DNA from: Deltaproteobacteria bacterium
GTDB lineage: Bacteria > Desulfobacterota > Desulfarculia > Adiutricales > Adiutricaceae
Direction: 5' to 3'
NCBI GenBank assembly: GCA_031278635.1
Contig: JAITKA010000005.1
Location: forward strand, 1-64,000
DNA length: 64,000 bases
Shown: positions 44,781 through 54,870 of the stretch, in pieces
Position numbering within the stretch: position 1 is the first letter of the stretch
Layout of the letters: the number at the start of each line of letters is the position of its first letter
Notes under the pieces: model-generated
Databases searched by the model: none
What the model was told of the DNA's origin: nothing
Seen by the model: the letters and a program-made list of their open reading frames with translations, nothing else
Program-made: the position numbers and the translations under genes

Positions 44781-45662
44781 ATGGAACTACGGGTTTTAAG
44801 GTATTTTCTTGCGGTAGCGCAGGCGAGGAGCGTTTCCGGCGCGGCGGCTATCCTGCACCTCACCCAACCCACCCTTTCGCGCCAGCTTATTGACCTGGAG
44901 GATGAGCTTGGCGCGAAGCTGTTCGTCCGGGGCCGCAAATTCGCGCTCACGGAAAAGGGGGCCTTGTTGCGAAAAAGGGCCCAGGAAATCATCGAACTTG
45001 CCGACAAGGCGGCCGGGGAATTCTCGGCGCCCGGCGAAGCGGTAAGCGGGGCGATTCACATAGGCGGCGGCGAAACGGACGCCATGCGCCTGATCGCCAA
45101 GGCGGCGGTGAGTTTCAGCCGAAAACACCCGCGTGTGAGCTACCACCTGCACAGCGGGAACGCCGAGGACGTATCGGAGCGGCTCGACAAAGGGCTTTTG
45201 GATTTTGGTCTGATAATAGCCCCGACGGATTTACGCAAATACGACACGATCCGTTTGCCCGCCTCGGATACCTGGGGCCTTCTAATGCGCAAGGACAGCC
45301 CGCTAGCCAAGCTGGGCGCCATACGACCCGAGGACGTCAGGGACGTCCCCCTGATAAGCTCACGGCAGCGACTGGTGAGCGGCGAGTTGTCAAAATGGAT
45401 TGGGCGGGATTTTGACGCCTTGAACGTCGTGGCTACCTACAACCTGATTTTCAACGCCGCCCTTATGGTCGAGGAGGGACTCGGCTACGCTTTTTGCCTC
45501 GACAAGCTCGTGAGCGCGGCGGGAAGCGAGGCGATGTGCTTCAAACCCCTTGACCCACCCCTTGAGTCAACGGTGAACATCGTCTGGAAAAAATATCAGG
45601 TATTCTCGAAGCCGGCGGAGAAATTTTTGCAAAGTTTGAGGGACGAATGGGGATGGGAGTGA
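44781..45662 (+). CDS. LysR-family transcriptional regulator
   Basis: MELRVLRYFLAVAQARSVSGAAAILHLTQPTLSRQLIDLEDELGAKLFVRG; divergent from the acetyltransferase/SDR genes. Confidence 0.95.
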   Translation: MELRVLRYFLAVAQARSVSGAAAILHLTQPTLSRQLIDLEDELGAKLFVRGRKFALTEKGALLRKRAQEIIELADKAAGEFSAPGEAVSGAIHIGGGETDAMRLIAKAAVSFSRKHPRVSYHLHSGNAEDVSERLDKGLLDFGLIIAPTDLRKYDTIRLPASDTWGLLMRKDSPLAKLGAIRPEDVRDVPLISSRQRLVSGELSKWIGRDFDALNVVATYNLIFNAALMVEEGLGYAFCLDKLVSAAGSEAMCFKPLDPPLESTVNIVWKKYQVFSKPAEKFLQSLRDEWGWE

Positions 45663-45701
45663 TAAATATGGCCATAGTTAGAGCGAAAGTTCCATTAACA
45701 C

Positions 45702-45722
45702 CTAGACATGACCACTGTCTAG
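45702..45722. repeat. Inverted repeat downstream of the LysR gene
   Basis: CTAGACA-tgaccac-TGTCTAG. Confidence 0.7.
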
Positions 45723-45833
45723 AACCATACAACCCATAGAGCCACCTTTTTCCCGGCACAGGTTTCGAACGAATAACCCAAGGTGGTACATGAGCCGGAA
45801 TAGGAAAGGGCCGTTGGTTCTCAAGTCGCCGGA

Positions 45834-45925
45834 GTTAGCGACGCCGAATCTCAACGTTATAGGAGGGGTAGGCCAGATCAAACACAAATAGTGTCAAATC
45901 AGACCCTTAAGCGTGATAAACCGAT
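45834..45925. repeat. Degenerate direct repeat, copy 1
   Basis: GTTAGCGACGCCGAATCTCAACGTTATAGGAGG...AGTGTCAAATCAGACCCTTAAGCGTGATAA; matches 46815-46904. Confidence 0.75.
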
Positions 45926-46140
45926 TGAACGTTAACCAAATACAAAAGGCGGCAACCCATGATGTTAGCGAAGGAACCACTTGCTAACAAAAAGAGAGAG
46001 GAGCTACCGCCTAATGAATGGTTACACTGAATGGTAACAAGAGAGCCTCAAAAAAGACAGCCATAGATCAAGTCGCCGGAGTTCAGCCGGAGTTCACGCT
46101 TCAAGGCTCTCCCATTCCAAAATCTTTAGTGAATGGACCA

Positions 46141-46767
46141 TTAATTTTTAAATTTTAGGCTATTGAAATACGATAGGCAGATTGGTTCTTGGGTTAAGTC
46201 GAGATCTTTTCCATAGTCCGGGCCGCCACCCATAATATTGTTGCCACATTCAAGTTTGATAAGTTTGTCTTTATGTAAAGCGAAATAGATCGCCGTCATG
46301 TAGGCTATATCGGCATTGCTTTGATAAGCCCTGAGTTTAACGGCGGGTATACTCCCCGAGCTAATGATTGGGTCTTGAGATAGAACCCCAGGTATCTGAC
46401 TGGCTACTGTTTTCCAGAACTCATCTAATTTCTTGAGATCCCAGGTACCTTCTGTTTGTAATGTTGCTTCAGTAATATCATTGGGTAAGTTTTCAATACC
46501 TACCGTTAGGTAAAAAAAGGCATCCCCACTTCCTTCTTCGTCTTGATATACAAAAGTTTGTATATAATCTTCTTTAGAGAACTCCGAAATTTTTTCGTAG
46601 TCAGGTGGGTATATAAGGGTAAATTCATGACCAGCGGTTTGGGTATTTCTTTCAGAGCTGTACTCAACCCAAGTCGTTCCATCTTGCGAATAAACCGGCC
46701 CTGGGAAAACGACCATGACTAGAAAAAGCAAAGAAATAGCTAGCAAAGGAAGGGTTTTATTAATCAT
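46141..46767 (-). CDS. Secreted protein of unknown function
   Basis: 208-aa ORF with signal peptide MINKTLPLLAISLLFLVMVVFPGPVYSQ. Confidence 0.75.
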   Translation of the reverse strand: MINKTLPLLAISLLFLVMVVFPGPVYSQDGTTWVEYSSERNTQTAGHEFTLIYPPDYEKISEFSKEDYIQTFVYQDEEGSGDAFFYLTVGIENLPNDITEATLQTEGTWDLKKLDEFWKTVASQIPGVLSQDPIISSGSIPAVKLRAYQSNADIAYMTAIYFALHKDKLIKLECGNNIMGGGPDYGKDLDLTQEPICLSYFNSLKFKN

Positions 46768-46814
46768 GGGAAAACCTCATATGGGATTGAGGCGTTGATT
46801 TTTCTGTTGTCACG

Positions 46815-46904
46815 GTTAGCGACATCGTACATCAACGCTATAGGTGGTAAAATTAAACTAATAATAAGCATCAAATAAGATTTATTATTATGATAAGGTT
46901 AAGG
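46815..46904. repeat. Degenerate direct repeat, copy 2
   Basis: GTTAGCGACATCGTACATCAACGCTATAGGTGG...AGCATCAAATAAGATTTATTATTATGATAA. Confidence 0.75.
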
Positions 46905-47570
46905 GTTGACTAAAAACATTATATCTTTAGATATTAGTAAATAAATTGATTGAACATGTATGAAGGCCTATTTAAATAAATGTAATGAATTTATGAATGA
47001 AATATAGAGATGACTGTTTTTTTAAGTGATTAGTTAATGGCAGATAGTAGTCATGATACCATATAACCATAACTAAGATTCCCGGGCAATGTCAATACGC
47101 ATTGATTGATTATGCCCTTGATACTTATAGGCAGATTGGTTGTTAAATTAGCGTATAAAATTTTGTAACTTATTTGTAATCTAATTGTATCGGTCTGGTT
47201 ACCGTACTTGAAAAATGAATCAAAAAAATGCTTGATACGAAAGATTATAGCTCACCCAAATTAGGTATACAAGATGGGTAAACGGGATGGCCTAATGAGA
47301 TGGCCTAATGGGTGTGGTGCCGCGTATCGGGGATTCACCGGAAACGCTTGAGGGGGCGGGGCCGATAGGGCGCCCTTTGATTGGGGATGGCCAAAAGGTA
47401 AGCGCAAGATGGCGAGGCGCGACCGCCAGGGCCTGGGGGACTAAACGGCCAGGGGTCGGTTTGGGCGGGTTTTTCCGTGGGGGCTATGGGGAAGGTAGTG
47501 GGCCGGCCCCGGTTTGGCTAACGATGGCGTTATCGTCCGTCGCCTCGAACGGGGGCCGGCGGGATGGGGC

Positions 47571-48680
47571 TCACGAGGCGGCCTGGAGGAGGGGGAGGGG
47601 CTCGTCGTTCCCAAGGCGCGATATTTCGCCGAATTTGTCGGTCACCTTGAGGAAGATTTTGACCAAGGCCTCGTCGAAATGGGTACCCGCGCCCTCGACT
47701 ATTATGTTTATGGCCTTATCCAGGGGCATGGGGGGCTTGTAGGGCCTTTCGGAGATTAGGGCGTCGAAGACGTCGGCTATGGCCATCAGGCGGCCCTCCA
47801 GGGGGATGTCGTAACCGGCGAGCCCGTTGGGGTAACCGGAGCCGTCCCACTTTTCGTGATGGGTGCCGGCGAAGATGGCCGCGTGGTGGAGGTAGCTGTG
47901 CTCGGAGGTTTTGGCGGCGATCTTGTTTATGGCCTCGACCCCGAACAGCACGTGCTTTTTCATCTCCTCGAATTCGTGGGGCTCGAGTCGCCCGGGCTTA
48001 TTGAGGATGGCGTCGCTGATGGCTATTTTGCCCACGTCGTGGAGTTGGGCCGACTGGAGCAGGAAGTCCAGGTTCCAGTCACGGACCTCATCGTGGTAGA
48101 GCTTTTCCTCAACCATTTTGTTGAGGAGAACCTCAAGGTACATTTTAGTCCTGGTCACGTGGCCGCCGGTCATGTTGTCCCTAAACTCGACCATCTCGGC
48201 CAGGGTCGACAGGACGGCGTTCTGGAGGTCGAAGACCTCGCTGGTCTTTTGCTCCACCATGATTTGGAGGTTATCGTTGTAGTCCTTGAGCTTGGCCCTT
48301 TGGCTGACCATCAGGAGGTGGTTTTCGATCCTTTTGAGCAAAAGGGGCGCCGAGAAGGGCTTTATGACGTAATCTATGGCCCCGAGGCTGAGGCCCTCGA
48401 GCTCGCTGCTCTCGTCGTTCATCGAGGTCAGGAAGATGACCGGGATGTCGGCGAAGCGATCGTCGGCCTTGAGTTTTTTTATCGCCTCGTAACCGTCCAT
48501 CTCCGGCATCATGACGTCCAAAAGGATGAGGCCGGGGCTCACGTGTTCGAGGAGTTGGAAAAGTTTGGCCGCCGAGGGCACGGGGTAGACCTCGTAGGCT
48601 TCCTTAAGCATGTTCTTGCCCATGGCCAGGTTGGCGATGTTGTCGTCAACGAGCATTATTTTGGTCCGTTTTGAATCCAT
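47571..48680 (-). CDS. Response regulator with HD-GYP domain (RpfG-like)
   Basis: REC: IMLVDDNIANLAMGKNML...LILLDVMMPEMDGYEAI; HD: LLQSAQLHDVGKIAISD; HHEKWDGSGYPNGLAG. Confidence 0.94.
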   Translation of the reverse strand: MDSKRTKIMLVDDNIANLAMGKNMLKEAYEVYPVPSAAKLFQLLEHVSPGLILLDVMMPEMDGYEAIKKLKADDRFADIPVIFLTSMNDESSELEGLSLGAIDYVIKPFSAPLLLKRIENHLLMVSQRAKLKDYNDNLQIMVEQKTSEVFDLQNAVLSTLAEMVEFRDNMTGGHVTRTKMYLEVLLNKMVEEKLYHDEVRDWNLDFLLQSAQLHDVGKIAISDAILNKPGRLEPHEFEEMKKHVLFGVEAINKIAAKTSEHSYLHHAAIFAGTHHEKWDGSGYPNGLAGYDIPLEGRLMAIADVFDALISERPYKPPMPLDKAINIIVEGAGTHFDEALVKIFLKVTDKFGEISRLGNDEPLPLLQAAS

Positions 48681-48827
48681 GGGAAAATTCCTTTTATTAT
48701 AAAAACCGGTAATGATCGGTTAATAGTTCGTGTTTAAATAATAATTCAAATCAGCGTATATATTTAGTATCGTCGTTTTGAGCCCGGCCCGCGCTGGGTG
48801 GATAGGCCCGGCGCGGGGGGGCGAAGG

Positions 48828-51785
48828 CTACGCCACGTTGGACAGGCGATCAAGGATCTGCTGGAAGTCCAGGTGGTCTATCTTTTCCCTGAGCCAGGGC
48901 GTTAAGTGGGGATCCTCGGAATACATGAACGACTCTAGCTCGTCGATGGCGTCGTCTATCCCGTCCATGTCATAGGAAGCGCAGGCGTCCTTTAGTTTCA
49001 AGAGGAGATTCGGATCCGGGGTTTCCTTGACGGGCCGGTTGTCCTGGGCCTCGTTGGCGGAAAGGATCTCCTCAAGGCCTTTGGTCAGGCCGTTCACGGC
49101 GTCAAGGAACTGTCGGTTATACGTCTTGACGTAATCGACGTCGCCGTCGGCGGCCTTGTGCTCGAGGTTTTCGGCCAGCTGGCCGACCTCCTTGGCGCAG
49201 ATGCCGTAGCTGCTGCTCTTGACGCCATGTATGGCGATTATGTAGTTCTTAAGGTCGGCGTAATCGGGGTCGGTTAGCTGATCCATCAGCTCGGCCACGC
49301 TTAGGGCGTAGGACCTGACGACCTCCAGGTAGACCTCCTTGTCGCCGGAGAAGCGCTTGAGGCCCTCGCGGACGTCCAGGCCTTTGATCTTGGCCAGGGG
49401 CTCAAGGTCGTCGCCGTCCGGGGCGGGCGGCCCGGGGGCCGCGGTCCCGTCATGGCCGTTCGAACCGGACCCGTTCTTGCCGTTGGCCCCTTTGGGGTCA
49501 CTGGCGGCCTTGGCGCCGGCCCCGCCCCCTTCGGGGGCGGGCTTGAGGCCCATGGCGTCGTCGACGATGTGTTGGACCTCGGCCGCCTCGGCCTCGAGTT
49601 TGGCGAGGTACTCGGCCTCCTTGACCTTGTCGCGGACGAACTGCCTTAGGGCCAGATCCATGCGCTTCATCTCGATGGGTTTGGTCAGGAAGGCCTGGAA
49701 GCCGTTCTCCAGGAACATCTTTTCGTTGCCGACTATGGCGTTGGCCGTCAGGGCGATGACGGGGATATTTCTGGCGTAGTCGGTACCGATGTCCTCGCGG
49801 ATGCGGCGGACGGCCTCGATCCCGTCCATGCCGGGCATCATGTGATCCATGAACACGGCGTCGTAGAGGACCTTTTCCTCGGTGAGCTTATCGATGGCCG
49901 CCTGCCCGCTGGTCACGCAGTCGACCTGCATGCCGTAAGGCTTAAGCATGCCCCTGGCCACGTCCAGGTTCGCCTTGACGTCATCGACCACCAGGACCCT
50001 GGCGTAGGGCAGGGCCGTTATGGCCATGTCGTTTTGGAGCGTGCGGCTTTGCCTGAGCTCGAGGTTCTCGAGGTTATCGGCCACGTTCTTGCCGATGGGC
50101 ACGTCGGTCACGAACTTCTGCTTGATGGTGATGGTGAAGGTCGAGCCCACGCCGTACTCGCTCTGGATTTCGATGCGGCCGTCCATCATCTCGACCAGGC
50201 TCTTGGTTATGGCTAGGCCCAGGCCGGTACCTTCTATTTTCCGGTTACTTTTGGTATCGACCTGGCTGTATTCGGAAAAGAGTTTCGAGAGGTCCTCGGG
50301 CTTTATGCCGATGCCGGTGTCCTTGACCTTGACGGTGAGGAAGAAATCGGAGCCGTCCCGCTCGCCGGTGACCGATAGGTCGACGTTTCCTTCCATGGTG
50401 TACTTAAAGGCGTTGCTCAGGAGGTTGTTGATCAGCTGCCTCAGCCGGAGCTCGTCGCCGAACAGGCGGCTAGGGAGCTTGGAGTCGAGCTCCAGGCCAA
50501 ACTCTATGGGCTTGTCGGTGATGCGGATAAGGTTAACCGTCACCGTGTCGTTTATCAGGCTGGCCAGGTCGTAGTCGACGGGGATCAGCTCGAACCTCCC
50601 GGCCTCGATTTTGGTGATGTCGAGGATGTCGTTAACGATCCCCAGGAGGATTACGCCGGCCGAGTGGATCTTTTGCAGGCTTTCCTCCTGATCGTCCTCG
50701 TCGGTGTGGCCATGGAGGATCAGTTCCGAGAACCCGATGATGGCGTTTAGGGGCGTCCGCATCTCGTGGCTCATGTTGGCGAGGAAAGTGGTCTTGGCCT
50801 CGGAGGCGCTTTTGGCCTCGGAGGAAAGCTCGGCCACCTTGGCGTACTGTAACTCGATGGTCTTAAACTGCCTATCCAGGATGCCGGAGGCCCAGAAGGC
50901 CAGGAGGGCCCCGAGGCTCACGAACAGGATGGTCATGACCATCATGCCCCGGTCAACCTGGGCCGCGGGGGACTCAGAGATGGGCGCGGACACTCCCAAC
51001 ACCCAGCCCACCGGGGCGGTGGTGAGATGGGTAAAGACGACCACCCGTTCCTTGCCCTCGAAGGTGTAGCGCCCGCTCCCCGACTGGTATTTCAGTAGCC
51101 GCCTCATGGAAGCCTGGGTGGACAGGATGTCCTTGCTTTGGCCCGGATCCCAGAGGGGGTTGTAGCGGTTGCCGACGTAATAGCGCCTGTTGTTGGCTAT
51201 AACCGTGCCCTCGCGGTCCACGATGAAGATTGAGCCGCTCTTCCACAGCTTGTAAGGTTCCAGGAGTTTGGTGAAGTGCCAGCCGGAGATGGTCACGCTC
51301 ATGATCATGTTCGAGACGGGCACCAGGATGTAGAAGACCAGCTCGCCCGAGGGGTCATGCCTGGTCGTGGTGATGACCGAGTCGCCGTTAAAGGATCTCC
51401 TGGAGTAGTCGCCGAAAAGCATGTCCGGGCCGGCCTGGGGATAACCGTAGCCGGCCACGACCATCCCGCTTCTGGCCATGACGTTGATGGCCTTGAAATC
51501 GTGGTTTTTGGCGGTCTCGTCTTGCAGGATCCTCTGCCAGTTGTCCATCGGGGCGGCGTAAAGGCGATTCACGATGGCGTTCGCCCTCGACATCAGGAGG
51601 TTTATCTCCGCGGACACGAAGTGCTCGGCGATATCCATTATAACGGTCAGGTTACCCGTGACGGTCTGCTCGACGCCTTGCCTAATGAAATACAGACTGG
51701 TCCCGATGATGGTTATCACCACCATTATGACTATGCCGACGATGATCGAGAAAATTTTAAATCGGAAGGTCATGGCGTCACCCAT
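48828..51785 (-). CDS. Hybrid sensor histidine kinase (Cache-like sensor, HisKA, HATPase, REC, Hpt-like)
   Basis: FLANMSHEMRTPLNAIIGFSEL; GTGLGLAITKSLVEMM; AVFMDHMMPGMDGIEAVRRI; Hpt-like IHGVKSSSYGI. Confidence 0.94.
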   Translation of the reverse strand: MGDAMTFRFKIFSIIVGIVIMVVITIIGTSLYFIRQGVEQTVTGNLTVIMDIAEHFVSAEINLLMSRANAIVNRLYAAPMDNWQRILQDETAKNHDFKAINVMARSGMVVAGYGYPQAGPDMLFGDYSRRSFNGDSVITTTRHDPSGELVFYILVPVSNMIMSVTISGWHFTKLLEPYKLWKSGSIFIVDREGTVIANNRRYYVGNRYNPLWDPGQSKDILSTQASMRRLLKYQSGSGRYTFEGKERVVVFTHLTTAPVGWVLGVSAPISESPAAQVDRGMMVMTILFVSLGALLAFWASGILDRQFKTIELQYAKVAELSSEAKSASEAKTTFLANMSHEMRTPLNAIIGFSELILHGHTDEDDQEESLQKIHSAGVILLGIVNDILDITKIEAGRFELIPVDYDLASLINDTVTVNLIRITDKPIEFGLELDSKLPSRLFGDELRLRQLINNLLSNAFKYTMEGNVDLSVTGERDGSDFFLTVKVKDTGIGIKPEDLSKLFSEYSQVDTKSNRKIEGTGLGLAITKSLVEMMDGRIEIQSEYGVGSTFTITIKQKFVTDVPIGKNVADNLENLELRQSRTLQNDMAITALPYARVLVVDDVKANLDVARGMLKPYGMQVDCVTSGQAAIDKLTEEKVLYDAVFMDHMMPGMDGIEAVRRIREDIGTDYARNIPVIALTANAIVGNEKMFLENGFQAFLTKPIEMKRMDLALRQFVRDKVKEAEYLAKLEAEAAEVQHIVDDAMGLKPAPEGGGAGAKAASDPKGANGKNGSGSNGHDGTAAPGPPAPDGDDLEPLAKIKGLDVREGLKRFSGDKEVYLEVVRSYALSVAELMDQLTDPDYADLKNYIIAIHGVKSSSYGICAKEVGQLAENLEHKAADGDVDYVKTYNRQFLDAVNGLTKGLEEILSANEAQDNRPVKETPDPNLLLKLKDACASYDMDGIDDAIDELESFMYSEDPHLTPWLREKIDHLDFQQILDRLSNVA

Positions 51786-52056
51786 TTTCGCCTCCCGGCC
51801 CTCCGCCGGGAAACGCCTTTAATTCCAATGCCAAAGGATATTTTTGGGCCAAAGGCTATCAATTTCGTTTCGTTTCCCTCGGCTCTGGGCCCCGAAATCG
51901 GGAGCGGGGTTAGGCCGTCGTTTTTGGATCTCATGGCTTTTGGTGTTTTACGGCCAACCGTTGACGCCGCCTTTGGAATCGGCGCCTCGGTTGGGTGTTC
52001 CCGGCGTCCGTCAGGGCCGTTACGCGACCCCAACGCCGGGTGCCTTCGTTAGGTTT

Positions 52057-52162
52057 CCCGGGGGCTGGGCAACCCCCGGGGGCTCATTCGTCAGGTCCCT
52101 TTGGCGAGCTGTGTCGCCGGGGGCCGTCGGTCGGTTCGGGGGGTCGGGCAAGCCCCCCGTGG
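52057..52162. repeat. Two G-tract hairpins in intergenic DNA
   Basis: CCCGGGGGctgggcaaCCCCCGGG and GGGGGGtcgggcaagCCCCCC. Confidence 0.7.
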
Positions 52163-52618
52163 GTTTAACGGCTGGACATTAAAAAAAATTCTAGGTAAAC
52201 TAACGTTCATATAGGGTATGGTTGAAAGTTACTCGCCTGTCCTTGTGGGTTTTCCCGGTTTTCGGATTCGGCTTCGGCCGATCAAAACGAATGAACGGTC
52301 GTACATAAAGATTATAAGAAAAAATTTTTAATCGGTCAACAAGAAAATTGTAATAAAAACTACCGTTCAGCCGGCCTAATTTTTGGCTGAATTGACTTCA
52401 GTTATAATTATGGGAAAGTTTATTGGAAGATACATAGATAAGTTAGCCAAGAAATTTGTCAATATATAAACAGATAAAATTTATAAAATTATTTAATAGT
52501 TATGTTTGTTAACAATTAAGTGGGTAATGTCAGTTATATGTTCAATCTTGAGCAGACTACAATCTTCCTCGAGTCAGTCGCCTCACGCACCAAACAAATT
52601 TTCATTTTTTAAAAAATT

Positions 52619-52708
52619 ACTAACGCTTGTTAGGCCACTAAATTTGTCTGCTTTCTGATCGAGCCTTGCGTTCGCAAGAAAATAAGCAATGTGACTAACG
52701 TATGTTAG
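52619..52708. promoter_or_regulatory. Duplicated operator-like palindrome ACTAACGNWTGTTAG
   Basis: ACTAACGCTTGTTAG (52619-52633) and ACTAACGTATGTTAG (52694-52708), 75 bp apart. Confidence 0.55.
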
Positions 52709-53104
52709 TTCACTTTTGCCTATGGCCCGTACGCGTAGGGGGTAAAAACCAAACCGGGATCAAGCGGGGTTTTTGGCGGCCGGTTAAGCTTCGGTCTCGA
52801 TTATGCCATTGATTTTCAATGGAAAAGCCATGGCCTTGGCCGCGAGATGGGGGGCCTGGAAGGGTCGGGGGCAAAAAAAGGCTTTGGTCCGGGCGGGATA
52901 GGGCTGTGGCCACGGATGCCTTACGGGCTGCGTTGGGGCACATTCGGCTGGCCAAAACCGGCAATATTTTGTAGTATGGCACATTAAGCTGGTATGGATG
53001 GAGGCTCCGGGACGGGCGAGGTTTTCGTGAGGCCGGGGAAAAAGCGTGGGATAGGCGGGCGTTTATAACCGTAGGGTCAAAATTTAGGACGATCGCGCTC
53101 AATT

Positions 53105-53785
53105 ATGGAAAACAGAGAGAAAATCATAACCATCGACGGCCCGGCGGGTTCGGGCAAGTCCACCCTGGCCAGGAATCTGGCCCAGGCGCTGGGCTGGGCC
53201 AACCTCAACACGGGGTCCATGTACCGGGCCGTGGCCCTGGTGGCCAACGAGCGGGGGATCGCCCCCAGCCAGGAGAGGGAGGCCAAGGAGCTCGTGGATT
53301 CCATGGATCTGCGGCTGTATTGCGAGAACTCGGAGACGCTGGTCATAGTCGGTGACCGGGACGTGACCGGGCTTCTCGGGAGCCCGGAGGTCTCAAGGCT
53401 CAGTTCGCGGTACTCGGCCATCCCCGGGGTCAGGGAGGCCCTGCTGGGCGTCCAGAGGCGCATCGGGGAGAGGGGTTTTCTGGTGACCGAGGGGCGGGAC
53501 ATGGGCACGGTGGTCTTTCCCTGGGCGGCCCTCAAGTTCTTTCTCACGGCCTCCCCGGAGGTGCGGGCCCTGCGGCGCCAGGGGCAGCTGGCCAGGGAGG
53601 GGGTTTACGTCGAGATGGCGGAGATCCTGGCCGACATCGCCGCGAGGGACCACAGCGACAGCACCCGGGACGTGGCCCAACTTAAGCCCGCCTTGGGGGC
53701 CATTCACATCGACAGCTCAAACGTCAGCGCCTTCGAGGTCGAGACCGTGATGATCGGCCAGGCCAAGAAGGTCTTTGGCCTCTGA
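53105..53785 (+). CDS. cmk: Cytidylate kinase
   Basis: ITIDGPAGSGKSTLARNLAQALGWANLNTGSMYRAVAL; TEGRDMGTVVFPWAALKFFLTASPEVRALRR; RDHSDSTRDVAQLKPALGAIHIDSS. Confidence 0.95.
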   Translation: MENREKIITIDGPAGSGKSTLARNLAQALGWANLNTGSMYRAVALVANERGIAPSQEREAKELVDSMDLRLYCENSETLVIVGDRDVTGLLGSPEVSRLSSRYSAIPGVREALLGVQRRIGERGFLVTEGRDMGTVVFPWAALKFFLTASPEVRALRRQGQLAREGVYVEMAEILADIAARDHSDSTRDVAQLKPALGAIHIDSSNVSAFEVETVMIGQAKKVFGL

Positions 53786-53823
53786 GCCCCCGCCTTTCTG
53801 GTTTTTCCCCGGAAGGGCTTGGG

Positions 53824-54870
53824 TCACCGTGGGGGCCCGCCAGGGGGGAACGGCGGGTAGCCGTGCGCCGTGGGCGGGAGTTGGCCGGCCGCGGCGGCCG
53901 AAACGGTGATAAGGCCAACGTGCTGGTTCCATTTCTGGAGCCCGTGTAGGAGCTCCCGCTCCAATACGCCCCTCTGGGCGGCGTAGAATTCCGTGATGAA
54001 CTGGCGCTCGTGGCCAGGCGGGATGGGATCGGGGTAGCCTATGCGGGCTTTTATTTTTTGGGCCACCAGGTCCAGGCCGGACAGGGGGGCCCCTTTGGGC
54101 ATGGGCAGCCCGTCGGCCCGGCGGAGCATGTCCTCCAGTATCCGGAGCTCGTGGTAGCCGTAGATGTCCAGCTGGGCGGGGGTGAAGGCGAAGGCGCCTT
54201 GGGCCGTGGGGGCGGCCTGGCTTAGATCCTCCAGCAGCGTCGGCTCGGGCCGGGTTATGACCATGGTCCCGCCGATGGTGTCGCCCAGCCTAAGGCGGTC
54301 ACGGGTTACGAGCGGGAGGAAGGAGGCCCCGATGACCCAGACGAAAAGGAGCCACGAGTAATCGCCGGTCGCCATCCCGGCCGGGACGGAGAAGAAGAAA
54401 TAAAGGGGGATGTAGTACTCCAGCTGCCTTGTGAGGTTCCTGGCCACGATGGCCGTGGGCGTCAGCTCGCCGCCGCGGCGGTTCACGACCATGATGCGGG
54501 CCATGGCCTTGCCGGGGGTCCTCCCGCGCCAGGCGAGCTCGAAAAAAATGAAGTAGACGTTGAAGACGATGAACGAGAGGAGTTTGGCCAGCGAGGAGGC
54601 CACATCGGGGGAAAAGTCGGTGGCCTCCAGGATGGCGTAAACGATGAACATGGCGAAGAGGATTATCAGCGTGTCGAACAGGAAGGCCGAGAAGCGGGCG
54701 TCGTGCGGGGCCAGGATCATGTGCAGGGTCAGGCCCTCGGGGCTCACGATGGTCCGCAGGAGGCGCGGGGGTTTCGCGGCCCCGGCCTGGGCGGGGGTGC
54801 GGGGGTCCCGGTTCCCGGAAGGGCGGGGGCCGGCCTGACGGGTGGGCCTTATGGGGGCGGCCTGGGTCAT
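53824..54870 (-). CDS. RDD-family membrane protein
   Basis: RFSAFLFDTLIILFAMFIVYAIL...FFELAWRGRTPGKAMARIMVVNRRGGELT. Confidence 0.88.
   Translation of the reverse strand: MTQAAPIRPTRQAGPRPSGNRDPRTPAQAGAAKPPRLLRTIVSPEGLTLHMILAPHDARFSAFLFDTLIILFAMFIVYAILEATDFSPDVASSLAKLLSFIVFNVYFIFFELAWRGRTPGKAMARIMVVNRRGGELTPTAIVARNLTRQLEYYIPLYFFFSVPAGMATGDYSWLLFVWVIGASFLPLVTRDRLRLGDTIGGTMVITRPEPTLLEDLSQAAPTAQGAFAFTPAQLDIYGYHELRILEDMLRRADGLPMPKGAPLSGLDLVAQKIKARIGYPDPIPPGHERQFITEFYAAQRGVLERELLHGLQKWNQHVGLITVSAAAAGQLPPTAHGYPPFPPGGPPR

Noticed and set aside
45700-46130. Intact insertion sequence
   Set aside because: No transposase ORF and no convincing terminal inverted repeats; at most a remnant
52710-53102. 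130-aa minus-strand ORF between the hybrid kinase and cmk genes
   Set aside because: Pro/Arg-rich, no domain, no clear RBS; treated as noncoding
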